From assembly GCA_942486035.1 (NCBI GenBank), contig CALNXK010000014.1, positions 4,972,501 through 5,036,500 on the forward strand: a stretch of 64,000 nucleotides of DNA. The letters are read 5' to 3'. Position numbers and translations under genes: made by a program. Below are positions 21,601 through 32,939 of this stretch, piece by piece. The DNA comes from Porites lobata (taxonomy: Eukaryota; Cnidaria; Anthozoa; Scleractinia; Poritidae). How positions within the stretch are numbered: the first letter of the stretch is position 1; every line of letters starts with the position of its first letter. The notes beneath the pieces are model-generated. The model made no database searches, was not told the DNA's origin, and saw only the letters and a list, made by a program, of their open reading frames with translations.

Positions 21601-22440
21601 TTCCTGGGCATATTTCTATCCAAAGATAACATTTTATTGCCTATGACAGTGTCATTACATTCATCGTGGATTTATACACCCCTGCATTATGAAATACAGC
21701 AGTCGCACGACCCCTATTGGAATACCACTTGGAGGGCTTTTCCCCAGTGTCCTGTACAGCTTTCTCAATTCTGATTGGATTGGGGCAGCAGATAACAGTG
21801 GCCACGACTACAAGGACCCTCGCTTTATAATTGCATATTTTTAGTTTTGGCAGGCTTTATCATCAATCGCTACGTAGACCTGTCACTTTGCAAGCTAAGA
21901 ACAAACTACAGTGAAGGTTACTCCATTCCGCAAGGCTATTTATTTGAAGTCATATCATGCCCTACTTATTTTGGTTCAATGCTGGAACGGGAACAAAATT
22001 CTCACAGGCAGCTAACCGAGTTGCAACAACGTGAACAAACTTTGCAGCGGCAGCTCAGAGAGGTTCAAGAACGGGATCAGAACTCCCCTTGACAACTAAC
22101 TTGAGTTGCAGCAACGCCAAGAAAATTTCCAGAGTCAGTTAAGAGAGATGCGGTAGGGAGAAGGGAATTGACAAAAGCAGTTAACACAGCTTCAGGAACG
22201 GGAACAAAACTATCAAAGGCAGCTAACGTCGTCGCAACAACGCGAAGAAAACTCTCAGAGGCAGCCGGAGTGAGGGAGAAGCAGCGGCAGCTGAGGGAGT
22301 TAAGACAAAGAAAAGAAAATTCACAAAGGCAATTAAGGGAGACAAGACAGCAGTTGACAAATTGCCTTGGACAAGTTTCTGAACTACAGTTAAGTCTTTC
22401 AACAGCTCAGCAAACAATAAGTCAGTTACGCAGCCTTGAA

Positions 22441-23001
22441 ACACGTGACTGGGTTATTCCCCGCGACGAAATTCAAATCACAGATGAATGCCTTGGGAGG
22501 GGAGGATGGGGAAGTGTCAATGAGGGAACGTATTGTGGCTGTACTGTAGCAGTGAAAGAAATCCACGAGTTGATTCTCTCCCCTCATAACATACGTCGTT
22601 TTGAGAGGGAAATGGATATTGCGTCCAAGTGCCGCCATCCTCACTTACTACAGTTTATCGGCGCCACCATTGATGAGGGAAGTCCTCTATTTGTCACCGA
22701 GCTGATGGAGAAAAGTCTGCGGGCTCTATTGGAACAGCGACAACTCTCTGAAACGGAAATACGCGTTATTTCACTGGATGTAGCACTTGCGCTGGACTAT
22801 CTTCATCAGAAGAAACCAGAGCCCATCATTCACCGGAATGTCAGCAGTGCTAATGTTTTGCTTTGGCGACAAGGTGACCAATGGAGAGCCAAAGTGTCAG
22901 ATTATGGCACTGCTAATTTCATACAGCAGACCATGACAGTGGCTCCTGGAGTTATGATTTACAGCGCACCTGAAGCACTTACATCACACCAAACAGTCAA
23001 G
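22441..23001 (+). CDS. Kinase 2, open kinase-domain exon segment
   Basis: This is the intact part of the kinase 2 upstream exon. The domain starts at TRDWVIPRDEIQITDECLGR, matching the start of the kinase 1 domain, and the frame stays open to the donor. Key residues seen are the VAVK lysine, the Glu of FEREMD, HRN in place of HRD, SDYG in place of DFG, and SAPE. It joins in phase 0 to 23537. Confidence 0.75.
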
Positions 23002-23536
23002 GTAAGTATAGGTGAATATTCAAGACTGTTTACTTACTAAAACTGTACAGCAATGCTAACAGTGGCAGAAGTGAAAGTAACCCTTGCCCTTTCGCCCAAA
23101 CTCGCCATCTTGTCACTCCACAAACAATACAACATTTTTGAACTGAAATGAGCATATCATTGTCAGGAGTCTTTGTACCTTGTTCTGCACTTTTTTCACT
23201 CTTTTATGTTCCAGCTTTTCATGTATTTTGTCCACGTAATTGGATTCGTTAATTTATCCCTTCTTTTCTCTAAAGACAACAGTTACAGGATGGCAAAAGT
23301 TAGTATTTTTAGGAACAAAACAATAAAGCCAAGAACTGATCATGATGCGTTTTAAGGATCTTCTGTTTTCTAGTCTTTTCTTATCCATTTATCGATAATC
23401 ATCTATTTCGTAGTTTGAATTCTCGAGATTCTCCCTCTGGTGTTACTTTAACTCTTTTCGTAATCAGTATACCACTAATAAGTAATACAAATAAATAATA
23501 TTCTGGCATAAAGTCATGTATTATTATTGTTTTTAG

Positions 23537-23743
23537 GTTGATGTCTACAGCTTTGGTGCTCTTCTTTGTGAAATGTGCATGCGGGAACTGCCAGATCCTA
23601 CAAGGCGAGAAGATCAAGTTGTGCTTGTAACAAACGCTGTGTTTCGCGACCTGCTGCGGCGATGCCTGCAGAGAGAGCCTGGGACGAGACCAACAATGCA
23701 GGGAATAATCGATGAACTGAAAGATGCCAATGTATCATCTTAA
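23537..23743 (+). CDS. Kinase 2, terminal exon
   Basis: The exon starts after ATTGTTTTTAG and encodes 68 residues beginning VDVYSFGALLCEMCMRELPD, with TRPTMQGIIDELKDA near the end and TAA at 23741-23743. It aligns with the kinase 1 terminal exon along its length, including the RREDQV and RPTM blocks, and shares its phase-0 start. Confidence 0.8.
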   Translation, partial: VDVYSFGALLCEMCMRELPDPTRREDQVVLVTNAVFRDLLRRCLQREPGTRPTMQGIIDELKDANVSS

Positions 23744-24219
23744 TTGTAGAACCAACGCTACACCATATCATTGATAATTCCTGGAAATGTGTGCCCTTAG
23801 CCTGTTCCAGTCGTTCAGATCGTGGAGAGTGGCGCGCGCTTTTATTTGCGTCTTCCCCACTATCTGAATGCCTGCGCTCTGAAAATTGAAGAGGGCCCGG
23901 TGCTCTGAACCTGTGAAGATTGTGAAATCCAGGGTGCCCAGGATTTGATTTATGTGAAAAAAAATACTTCCTTTATGCCCAAGGGCAAGATTAAGGCACC
24001 AGGCACTACCGGGCACTGGCAGAGAAAGCCCTGACTGGGCATTTATTGGTAAAAATAGCTGCACTTTCTTCTTGAAGATTCAATATGGCCAGATTTTCTG
24101 ATATGAATAAGTGTCTGTATGATCGTTAGAGTAACAAAAATGAAAAATAATAGCTTTATTTTTACATATGCAATACATTATTTACAAAATATATTTTTAC
24201 CGTTATTCCGATATTACTT
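23744..24219. other. 3' region of kinase 2, no gene seen
   Basis: A minus-strand frame at 23768-24064 is open but not recognisable as protein. CATTTTTATTGGTA-type AT-rich sequence follows. Confidence 0.35.
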
Positions 24220-25480
24220 TCTTATGAAGGTCATACAGCTGAAGTAGACCGCAATATAAATCAAAGATAGGAGTAGATAATGTAGCCTGCGTCGCAGACG
24301 TAATCTTAATCCGGTGTATAATTAAAAGTAACGTTCTTGTTCTGGGCCCTCAACGGACTGAAAGAATTACCGGAAATGCGTTTCGATTTTCTCTTCCATC
24401 TGATTTACAAATTAAGAGAGGCTTTCTTCACCGGGTAACTGGCCAATCATAGCGCGTCCTCAAATCCTGATACACAGGTGGGGCCCTCATTGAACAAGTA
24501 TTTCAGTGCTGTTTTGCAGACGAACTTAACAAGAGGCTTTAGTTCCACCGTTTGTGGCGCAAGCTATAGATATGGCGCTTATTACAAGTTGTAGAATGCA
24601 CAATTAAACACGCGTAGTGGTTAGCAGTTACGGTAGACTCAAAGAAGACATTTATATTTGAGTTAAAACAGGGTGTACTTTAATTCCAATGAAGTAGGTT
24701 GTAGACGTGAAATAGACTAACTTGACTGAAGATACCAGTAGACATGTCGCTTGTAACAAGTTTTAGGACATAGAATTAAATACGCCCAGTATTAATTACC
24801 AATAACGGCTGACATTTGTATGTAGAGTTTCCTACACTGGCTAGCTATACGTAACGTACTTATAAAGGGGGATTCGTTCCTTAATTCCTGTGTTACATAC
24901 TTATGAAGTAGGTCACAGATCAATATAGACGTGAAATAGCCGACTAAATTGACTGAAGATACTAGTAGATATGTCGCTTATAAAAAGTCAATTAGGATAT
25001 ACCACTGAATCCGCGTGTAGCTGAGTAGGTCACCTGCTTATGAGGTCATACAAATGAAATAGGCCATGTTAAATATACAATATTGAGTGAAGACACAAGT
25101 ATATGATGGCTTATGAAACGTTTTAGCGTTTATGATTAAACGAGCGAGTTAGAAAGCAATTGTGATCAGTTAGAGTTTGCTATGTAATGGGTTATTTGAA
25201 AAATCGAATGCTCATCAGTTCAGATATTACTTACTTATAAAGTACGTCATTCACGTAGAATGGACAATATTCAATAATAAGAGAAACGAGTAGATGTGTC
25301 GCTTATATTTGATGTACTATTAGCGTTTTCTATTCAACGGGTAAGTCGACTTATAGAATAGGATTTTACCCAAATAACTTATTAAGTATACAGTGAGTAC
25401 AGGTCGTACCCTTAAAATAGACAAATATTTTAACAGAAACGAGTAGATTATCTTGCTTTTTGCAAGTCTTACAGGACATT
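24220..25480 (+). repeat. Highly diverged tandem array, about 170-230 bp units
   Basis: A core of the type AGTAGATATGTCGCTTATAA recurs with changes at about 24270, 24567, 24737, 24963, 25098, 25287 and 25448. Many copies are preceded by GAAATAG/GAAGATAC and followed by a TTAAA(T/C)ACGC-like block. TTACTTATAAAGTA-type boxes also recur. Divergence is high, so the array is old. No coding function is visible. Confidence 0.6.
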
Positions 25481-28238
25481 CAATAATTATACAGCTATGG
25501 CGGCTGAGGCGATTTCTGTCTTGTTGAATTGAGGCTGTTATGATGAGGGTGTGTCTTGTTTCGAGACCACAATGCATTTATTTATGCCAGTAATTCTGAC
25601 AGGAATGAGATCGTAGAGACCATCGTATACAGCTCCGCACAGCTGCTAAACACATCGATCACGCACTGTTTGTCGCAATGCATTTCTTGGAAATTGAAGG
25701 GTGTGAGTAAGCGGACTCTCTTATATCTCAGCGCTTGGAGTTAAATCAGGGCATTCAGTTTGAGGTGGACCTAGAGCGAGGAGCATAGAAGCTTCAATCC
25801 AACCACAGGCACAGTGCGTTTTAAAGAGACAAAGGTAAATTTGTATCTTGTTTGTTCATAAGGCTGCCGTTTGATTTTAGATTTGGCGAAAGAGATCAAG
25901 TTTTATTTAAAAAGAAGTCTGTTGCCCTGTTTTGGCTCTTGGAATCATAAAGGCAAAATGCTTCCCTTCAAGGCCTTCCAGAGTATGGGAAATCAAGGAG
26001 AAAGGGCTTTACACGTAAGAAGGTTTTTTTTTTTTACAAATTCGAGACCGGTTATACGTCAGTGACATAAATCATATATAGCCTGAATTGGTGTAAATGT
26101 TTGCAAGACATCTGCTGATACACAGAAAACAGTTCTCGGAAAGAACGATCATGACGTTTATGAATGTAAATATTAACCCAGTTTTGCAAACTTGACGGTG
26201 CTTTCTGTTCGATTCTTATTTTTTCTAAGGTTCAATCTTTTCTTTCTTTTAATGGTCGTTGTGCGTTGTGTTTTGGCAAGACTCGGCATATTGCTAGTAC
26301 GTAAAAGTGGAAGTGTTTTTGCCGAACGTGTTTTCTTTCTCATTTCATCAAGACCGAAAAAAATCGCCTTTAAGAATTTCTGAACAAAGTTAAAAGCAAT
26401 ACTTTAATCTTTGCAAACTAAGAAGCTGTTTTGAAACAGTGTAGCCTATCTCCCGCCTATGCAAAATACGTAGCCTTTGTTTACTAAGGAAATCCCGAAG
26501 ACAATGCGGAAGTTTACCTGTTTCTAAGAATTGTGTGGTCGAACAGTGGATTAAGTTTGAAGGTGGAAATATCACGGTGAGGATAAAAGCTACCGGTAGT
26601 CTTCAGTGACTAAAACACTGCGAGTCTGCAGTTAATTATAGGACTAACTTGTAAATAATTGTTAAGTGAAAAAACTGGTACATTTAACTTGAGTTTTTTT
26701 TAATGAATGTCGCTTGGTTTAGCTTGATGTGGAGAGCGCATGTGTCGACAAAAACGAAGGGCGCTGAAGATTGCAAAGAGTTTTTACTGACAGAGCCAAC
26801 AAAACGATCTTAAGCATGTTACTGCAGCGTCTACTTGTACTTCTTCTTGTACTGTATCTCACATTAATCCAACCTAATGCTAATAAGAAAATAACTTTTG
26901 ACAGCGCAAAAAACCGCGTTTGAAACCGTGTTTATCGTACATAAATCTGATGGTCCCAAGTGTTTCGATTCAGACCTGTTTCTGAAAATTAGTGGTTGTT
27001 CAAATGCCTAAGGAAGCTTTAAAAAAACATTAGGACCTGTGTCTGATAAATAGTATTGTCGACTTAGCCTGCAGTGCAGGCGTATTTTGGGTGGGCAAAA
27101 CCTTGTTCGTGTTCGTAATATTGTTGTAGCCGCCATCTTTGATTTTACGACAGTGGAAGATTGGGGAGAGTGTATCACTGACATTTTACTTTGGATAGTT
27201 TGAATCCCTGCTATTTTGGACATTCTACAATGTCGAACCAACTATGTCTCCCTCTGAATAGTTTTAGCACAGTTCCGTCGATGCCCTTAAAGATCAAAAT
27301 GTGTATCGTGTTACCCTTCCTGTGCAGTTCAGTGCAGCATTTTATCCAATATGATAAAGAGAATGCGATTTGACATCAAATTTTCGGGAGAGTCAAGATT
27401 ACGACATATCCAACTGCAAAAAGGGAGTGCAGACATAAATGTTTAAAAAAAACCTAACTGAGGGACCAGTGGCCGGAAACAATGGCGGTCTTGACTTACT
27501 GTCCTAGCAACATCTTCTTGCACAAAAACCTAGCCTTATATTGGCCATAAAAAGGCAGTGTTGCGCCATTATCATAGGCTATATGGACTTATGTAAGAAA
27601 TCTAAATTATTTGCTATTTGGCACTGAGTTTTTCATTGGCATTTTAAAAGCAAAAGTTCACATTTACAAACAAATTCATATACAGAAACTCCCAAACAAC
27701 TATGGCTCGTATCCTTTAGCTTTATAAAGTCTCCAGGTAATTGGCCGATAGTGTGGTGCGACCTTTGCTAAAAGGGAACCTAGAAATTTGGCAACTTTGC
27801 GGCAAACATTAAAAACTCATTATGTGTTCTCTTACCTCCACTTTCGAATTAACATTCGAATTAATCAGGTGATGGTATTTATAATGTGAGCCTGAGAAAT
27901 GGCGAGGTACAAAGGCGTGCAACAATAATCGGTCAGCAGGATAATGGTCGTCAGATCAAACGTGTCCTGCCAGGTCCAATTAATCATTGTGGTTGTAATT
28001 CCTGTCAAATAGACTAGAAAGAGATTGAGCGATAGTAAGAAATTTTTAATAAACATGCACAACCAATAAAACGCAAACACAGTACAAACGAACAATTAAC
28101 GGGTTTAAAAAATTACTTCACAGACTGTGCGATCTACTCACGTCCTTTTATTCCTACAATATATCCGTGACTTGCAAAAGTTAATTTTACCGAGAAAAGT
28201 CAAGAAACACATCGTGAGAATCACGGTCCGGTTAATCT
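25481..28238. other. Long gene-poor stretch
   Basis: I see no supported gene in 2.7 kb. A minus-strand frame at 27865-28095 has two hydrophobic segments separated by a polar loop. It has no start, acceptor or recognisable family and is not called as a gene. Confidence 0.4.
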
Positions 28239-29720
28239 AATAATAATAATAATAACCTTTATTTATTACCTTTTGCGATAAGAATTACGGTAATATTACA
28301 ATAAAAATTCAAAACACTACATATTATATATACATATCAAATTAAGTTAAGTTTAGCACCTCTTGGAATAAATGATTGTTTGTGCCTAACAGTGTGTGAT
28401 ACAGGTATTCTGAGGTGGCTGGGTTAGTCTTACAAGATCTTAGATTATGGCCATGGTCCACTGGCTTTTCTAAAAAACGTTTACAGGGATGTGCTTCAGA
28501 TTCTAGGATACGTTTAAATTCTTTCCTCGTCAAATTCTGACGCCTAGTTATAAGTGACTCAACAGGATCCCTAGGGAGACCAATGACATTTAGACATCTA
28601 TTCTGCACTCTCTGTAGATCTTCTTCGAGGCAAATGGGCAGCCCTCCCCAGACAGGCGAGGCATATTCTAAAACAGGTCTAATCTTAGTGATGTAAGTTG
28701 TAAGACCAATGTCCCTGGGGAGATGGGCTGTTCTACAGACCCTAAGATAGTGGATCCGTTTACACGCTTCGCTGACAATACTTGAGACATGTGTATTCCA
28801 CTTGAGATCGTTCTGTACATATACACCCAGTAGTTTCAACTCTGAAACCCTCTCCAGTTCAGTAGGCCCGATATTAATAGAAGCAGGAATTGGACAGGAC
28901 TTCTTGAAGGTGATCCACATATCTTTGGTCTTTTTAGCATTCAGCTGCATTTTATTCTGCACAGCCCATCTTTCCAAGTGAGTCACAGCATCCTGCATTT
29001 GACTGACAGAGTCTTTAAAAACAAGTTCGTATAGGGTGCAGTCATCAGCGTACTTGCAAGTGGATACAGGTATTCCCCTGGGGATGCAGTCCTCAATATC
29101 GTTGACATGCACATTAAAAAGTGTAGGAGAAATGACACCGCCCTGGGGTACACCAGCAATCACCTCACCATGTCTGGAGAGGACTCCCGGGAGCTTAACC
29201 TGCTGTGTTCTGCCTGATAGGTAGCTCTGTGTCCATTTCAAAAAGCTCTTGGTGATGCCCATTCCAGCGAGTTTAGTCAACAGAACGCCATGATCCACCA
29301 GATCGAAGGCTTTTCGGAAGTCTACAAAGACCACATGCACGCCATTATATACACTACCAGAATCTGTAGCGTTATACCAGTCTTGTGTGATGCTGGCAAG
29401 CGCAGTCATAGTAGATCTGTCCGCCGTAAAAGCGTGTTGGGAAGCATTAAGACTTAGGTCCTTTAGGTTTAGCTTAAGCTGGATCCTCTCCAGTACCTTG
29501 GCGACTTGTGGCAAAACTAAAATCTGCCTGAAGTCATTGTTTATATCCGTCGGATTATCAACCTTGGGTACCGGGCTGACTAGAGCATGCTTGTAACTAG
29601 TAGGATACTCGGACTATACTATACTGGCACAAATAATATCGTGTACAACAGGTGCCAGTTCTTCGTGAAACCGTTTAAGGAGCCACGCAGGCACACCGTC
29701 AATGCGCGTGCGATAACCAA
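28239..29720 (-). mobile_element. LINE C: jockey/CR1-like reverse transcriptase, 5'-truncated, (TTA)n tail
   Basis: On the minus strand an open frame from about 29514 to 28342 encodes 390 residues of reverse transcriptase: FVDFRKAFDLVDH, GVPQGGVISPTLFN, the catalytic KYADDCTLYE, LKLLGVYVQNDLKWNTHV and a C-terminal PVWGGLPICLEEDLQRVQNR region. The domain extends upstream to about 29716 with RIDGVPAWLLKRF and SPVPKVDNPTD-like blocks in the same frame, interrupted by one TAG near 29613. The endonuclease is missing. The 3' UTR ends in (TTA)5 at 28239-28253, the usual microsatellite tail. Only one stop is visible in about 460 codons, so this insertion is fairly young. It is not competent because it lacks its 5' half. 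Confidence 0.92.
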
Positions 29721-30063
29721 ATCTCTTCATCTTTTTTTTCGTATTTATCATCGTTCTCTCAGAAGTTCTTCCACTGTTATGTAACAACTTTTGGAAGTAT
29801 CTTATTTTAAAGTATGAACAAAAATAGCTTCGTAATTAAGCAACAAACAAAGAACAAAGATTGACCAGTCACTTTCAAATCAGTTTCGTCCGTCACAAAA
29901 TGATCGATTGATGCATATTTTCCAAAACGAAATATCCTGGGAGAGATTTACTATTATTATTATTTTTTAGAATTAGGATTTGTAAACTGATCGTACTTTG
30001 TTAGGTACAAAGGACAGTGCATCAAAGTACTTACAATTTGTGAGATTGCGAGTTTCATTTGAT
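29721..30063. other. AT-rich stretch, no feature
   Basis: Nothing beyond short A- and T-runs was recognised. Confidence 0.4.
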
Positions 30064-30865
30064 CTAATCAAGCGCATGGTTGCTAAGCCCTTGTTTCACA
30101 GCTTTGCAGTAAACCTCTGTGATTCGATCAGCAAGGCGTCTGGCAGCTTTCTTTGTGCAAAATAATGTTTCCAAAGTTAAAAAAAAGGTTCCAATCTCAG
30201 TGTCCTTCTGCTGCAGTGAAAGCCTGTTCAGTTCTTTGGGATAATTTTTCTCATTAGCAGACCTTCCCAGCGTAGTAGAAATTTCATCCTCCGCACGGTC
30301 AAGCCTCTTAACGGTATTACGGTTTTCAGAAACTGTTTTATGTAAAGCCATACCATAGTATCCCATAGCAGCAAACTCTAGGGGCGTATCAGGCCAAAAT
30401 TTATCCAAAATGTCTACTGAAATAAACATATTGGTCAGAGTCGCCAAGAAACATAACGTTATCGTTTTCTTGTCTTTTTGATGAACGTATTTCAGGGTGG
30501 AAACCAAAAAAGGGGAATGAGTCAACGTAGTAAATTTTGGAAGTTCAGATTTATGTTTACTTAGTTTTTCACTGTGTCAGAATGACCCATATTAACGCCA
30601 TTGGTTCACGGCGTTTAATTTCCATGATTTCATTCACCTCCCTTTCAGCCTTGCCAGACAACGCAGTAACATTAATTTCTGTGTTCTCCAGGCTTGTAGC
30701 TGGCAGGGTTGTGTTATCTTTACCGTCCTCTGCTGTGACATTCTCAGACTAACTGGACAAAGACTTGCTGTCAGGCTTGCTGTAAGTCAGTGTCATCAAC
30801 TGAATACTTGAAGCCACCGGACACTGAGTTGTCTGATCCTTATCATTAATGTCCAAAATGAACAT
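30064..30865 (-). pseudogene. Degenerate gene of unknown family (about 267 codons)
   Basis: The frame starts at an ATG at 30863-30865 (MFILDINDKDQTTQ). It reads through an acidic, Thr/Ser/Asn-rich segment with one TAG near 30748 and ends about 30588 near the block EIKRREPMALIWVILTQ. One frameshift there leads into the frame SEKLSKHKSELPKF, which is then open to TAA at 30064 with 153 or more residues. That part includes LCFLATLTNMFISVDILDKFW and a charged C-terminal half with TTLGRSANEKNYPKELNRL. The composition is protein-like throughout and the lesions are few, so this is probably a recently inactivated, intronless or last-exon gene. I do not recognise the family. An alternative is a single 3' exon of a real gene (30064-30525) with unrelated upstream sequence. 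Confidence 0.45.
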
Positions 30866-31028
30866 GCTGTGATTCGCAATGTAAAAGGACGATAAGAATG
30901 TGCAGAATATATCGTTAAGCCTTAATTGTCCACGTTAAGCTTTTATTTTTAATTAATTAGCCTGCCTGAAACGCGCCAATTTTTTTTAAAATGGATGCTG
31001 GGCCTAAACCTTGGGGATGGGCGAGCTT

Positions 31029-31160
31029 ATTGCACCTTTGTTTACCCCACAACATTTTGCATAGCCATCCCAAGAGAAATCGAAAACAATGGTCATGCAA
31101 TTTTTTTTTTTTTTTTTTTGGGGGGTAACCAAGGTGCATTATGATCTATGTGAAAATGGT
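31029..31160. repeat. MITE family with TTTGCCCC-type arms, diverged copy
   Basis: ATTGCACCTTTGTTTACCCC and the inverse GGGGGGTAACCAAGGTGCAT flank a centre with ATCCCAAGAGAAATCGAAAA. A 21-base poly-T tract (about 31099-31119) lies in the right arm. Related to 19593-19720, 49266-49422 and 49430-49574. Confidence 0.55.
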
Positions 31161-31364
31161 GAATAAGCGGAAGTTTACATATATCATTGAAGCCCGACTT
31201 AACGCTTCTGCAGTGTCTTGTTTAAAGTGCAAACCATTCCAACAAGTCTGTAAAGGCGATTAGACTGTCAAAAGTTCTGCTACATTTTTGCTATTTTAGC
31301 CTTAATCGGCCACTAGCAGCCTTGTTTTCAGCATCAATAGGAAACTAGCGCGATCCCAACTGTG

Positions 31365-31970
31365 AACGCTTACTGTCTAAAACAACTTGGTAGTCAGTTT
31401 TTTTGTAAAATATAATATAAAAGGTATCCGGTATAAACACATCCGATACGTAACTCTCCACTTTATAGATCAGCGCAGCGCAGTTTCGCTCCGTTACAGA
31501 AATCGCTCCGAAAAGAAATCACTGTTCTCATGTGTGAACAGAAGTCCTATGGAGTATGATTTTCGCACCGGTGCAAAAGCTATCCGGTATTAATAGTAAT
31601 GTGGACATTAAAGCCAAACTTACGCCGTCTGTCGGACAAGTAGAATCCGATGCAGTAACTGCCCTGCGAGCAAATGCGTCTGAGTTTATGTCCTTCGGCC
31701 ACTCGATACCAATATATAGCCATTTCAAAACCAACTTCACGGCACTTAAGAGACTGTTCCATGATGATGCTGCTAACCATGAGGAGTTGTTTCCTACCGC
31801 ATCTCGCTGGATGATTTCTTGTTTGGCTGCGGTTGGATGTTTCCATGACTTGTTGATCATGATCGATGAGTCGCGGTTTGTGATTGGTTTGCATCAACCA
31901 TGTCCATTTGTTGTTCCTAGTCTATTTCCGTCTTTAGAGAAGAGAGACAAACCGTCGTTGACTTAAATTA
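31365..31970. other. Possible DNA-transposon remnant with open frame
   Basis: TATCCGGTATAAACACATCC (about 31424) and TATCCGGTATTAATAGTAAT (about 31580) repeat a TATCCGGTAT word around a CCGGTGC motif. A plus-strand frame (31556-31966, 136 codons) and a minus-strand frame (31528-31860) overlap, so at most one is real. Neither is recognised and no splice sites bound them. It is recorded because the open length is greater than its surroundings. Confidence 0.2.
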
Positions 31971-32062
31971 GCCTAAAAAAACAGCCTACCTTTTAGGCTC
32001 GTTTTGCGTTTTCCCTTGAAATATGATGTCTGTCCCAGACCGAACGCTTATATTCTATCAAA

Positions 32063-32347
32063 ATGCAAGGTCGCTTGCAAATCATTAAGAACCGTCGGTT
32101 ACGTTGTGAAACTCTAGCACGGTTAATTTGCTTCTGTTTTTTTATTGCATTTCTTTACTTTGCTTTAAACTTACTTCATTTGCTTCCAAAGTCTTCAACA
32201 ACAGTAAAGCGTGGGTGGAACGGTTCTTCAGCGACGTTGATTCCTGCATTTGAAGGCAATAACAAGCGCATAAATTTTTTAAAATTTTTTTTCGTAAACC
32301 GCTCAAATGCGGCTGATCACTATAAACCGTGTGAAAGTGTGTGCTAA
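32063..32347 (+). CDS. Candidate first exon with type II membrane anchor
   Basis: An ATG at 32063 has A at -3 (TCAAAATGC). The peptide has a basic head (MQGRLQIIKNRRLRCETLAR), one strong hydrophobic segment (residues about 20-43, LICFCFFIAFLYFALNLLHL) and then a polar stretch. This is the layout of a type II Golgi or plasma-membrane protein such as a glycosyltransferase. A possible donor (ACA|GTAAAG) lies at about 32204. No downstream catalytic exon was recognised in the window. The call rests on start context and topology only. Confidence 0.25.
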   Translation: MQGRLQIIKNRRLRCETLARLICFCFFIAFLYFALNLLHLLPKSSTTVKRGWNGSSATLIPAFEGNNKRINFLKFFFVNRSNAADHYKPCESVC

Positions 32348-32939
32348 TACTTAATTTGAGCCTTAAAATCCCACGGCTACAAATAGATTACAACAACGCT
32401 ATTAAAAAAAGCTTTGAAAAGTGTTTTTAAGCTTTGTGGAAACAAAAAACGGAACTTGACGTCGTAAGTAACTTTGATTACGCGTGCCAGAATCGCATTC
32501 GATCCTTAGAAACATGTAACCAAGGAAACAAAATCATCCAAACAAATAACATTTCAGTTTCAACTGGTTGAGGCCAAGAAGAGAAAATTTCACGACAACC
32601 AGATAAATTCAATCCTAAACAAATTAAAGAATCGCTAACCTACTTTTGAATGAAAAGTTGACGCAGTAGTTTGATAGCTTAAAGGCAAAAGCAAAGTCAG
32701 TCTGGGAAAATAACGATTTTCGCACGTGCCCTGTACTTTTGCTACAAGCTTACGCCATCGAGGAAGAAAAAAGAGCAGATGTGAAAATAACACAAGTTTT
32801 ACCTTCCTCGCTGAAATTTCTCCAAGCAGTCGAAGTTCCTTGCATTGTTATAGCAGGTAGATTAAAAACGTTGGATCACTCACCGTTTCTGGGAATGGAG
32901 TCATCTTTCTACCGACGCTCAAAAATAAATAAATAGGCG

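Larger units (their letters stand above)
21979..23743 (+). pseudogene. Kinase 2: coiled-coil TKL kinase, probably a pseudogene
   Basis: This is a paralogue of kinase 1 with the same layout. From an ATG at 21979 (MLEREQNSHRQ) a Gln/Glu-rich coiled coil runs to a TGA at 22090. It then continues in other frames, with heptad repeats visible in two different frames up to about 22262, so at least two frameshifts and a stop break it. From 22440 the kinase domain is open: GRGGWG glycine loop, VAVK lysine, FEREMDIA, IIHRNVSSANVLL, SDYGT and YSAPE. The catalytic HRD is HRN (Asp to Asn), which predicts loss of phosphotransfer. The donor at 23001/23002 (AAG|GTAAGT) and acceptor TTTTTAG at 23536 bound a 535 bp intron. 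The terminal exon 23537-23743 encodes VDVYSFGALLCEMC to a TAA. The splice sites and C-lobe are intact, so a truncated kinase-only product or a regulatory pseudokinase cannot be excluded. Confidence 0.82.

Noticed and set aside
27865..28095. Minus-strand frame with two hydrophobic stretches, resembling the end of a multi-pass receptor
   Set aside because: No receptor motif, start or splice site; AT-rich sequence easily gives such frames.
31528..31966. Overlapping 110- and 136-codon frames on opposite strands
   Set aside because: They contradict each other and neither has splice context; listed only as a possible transposon remnant.
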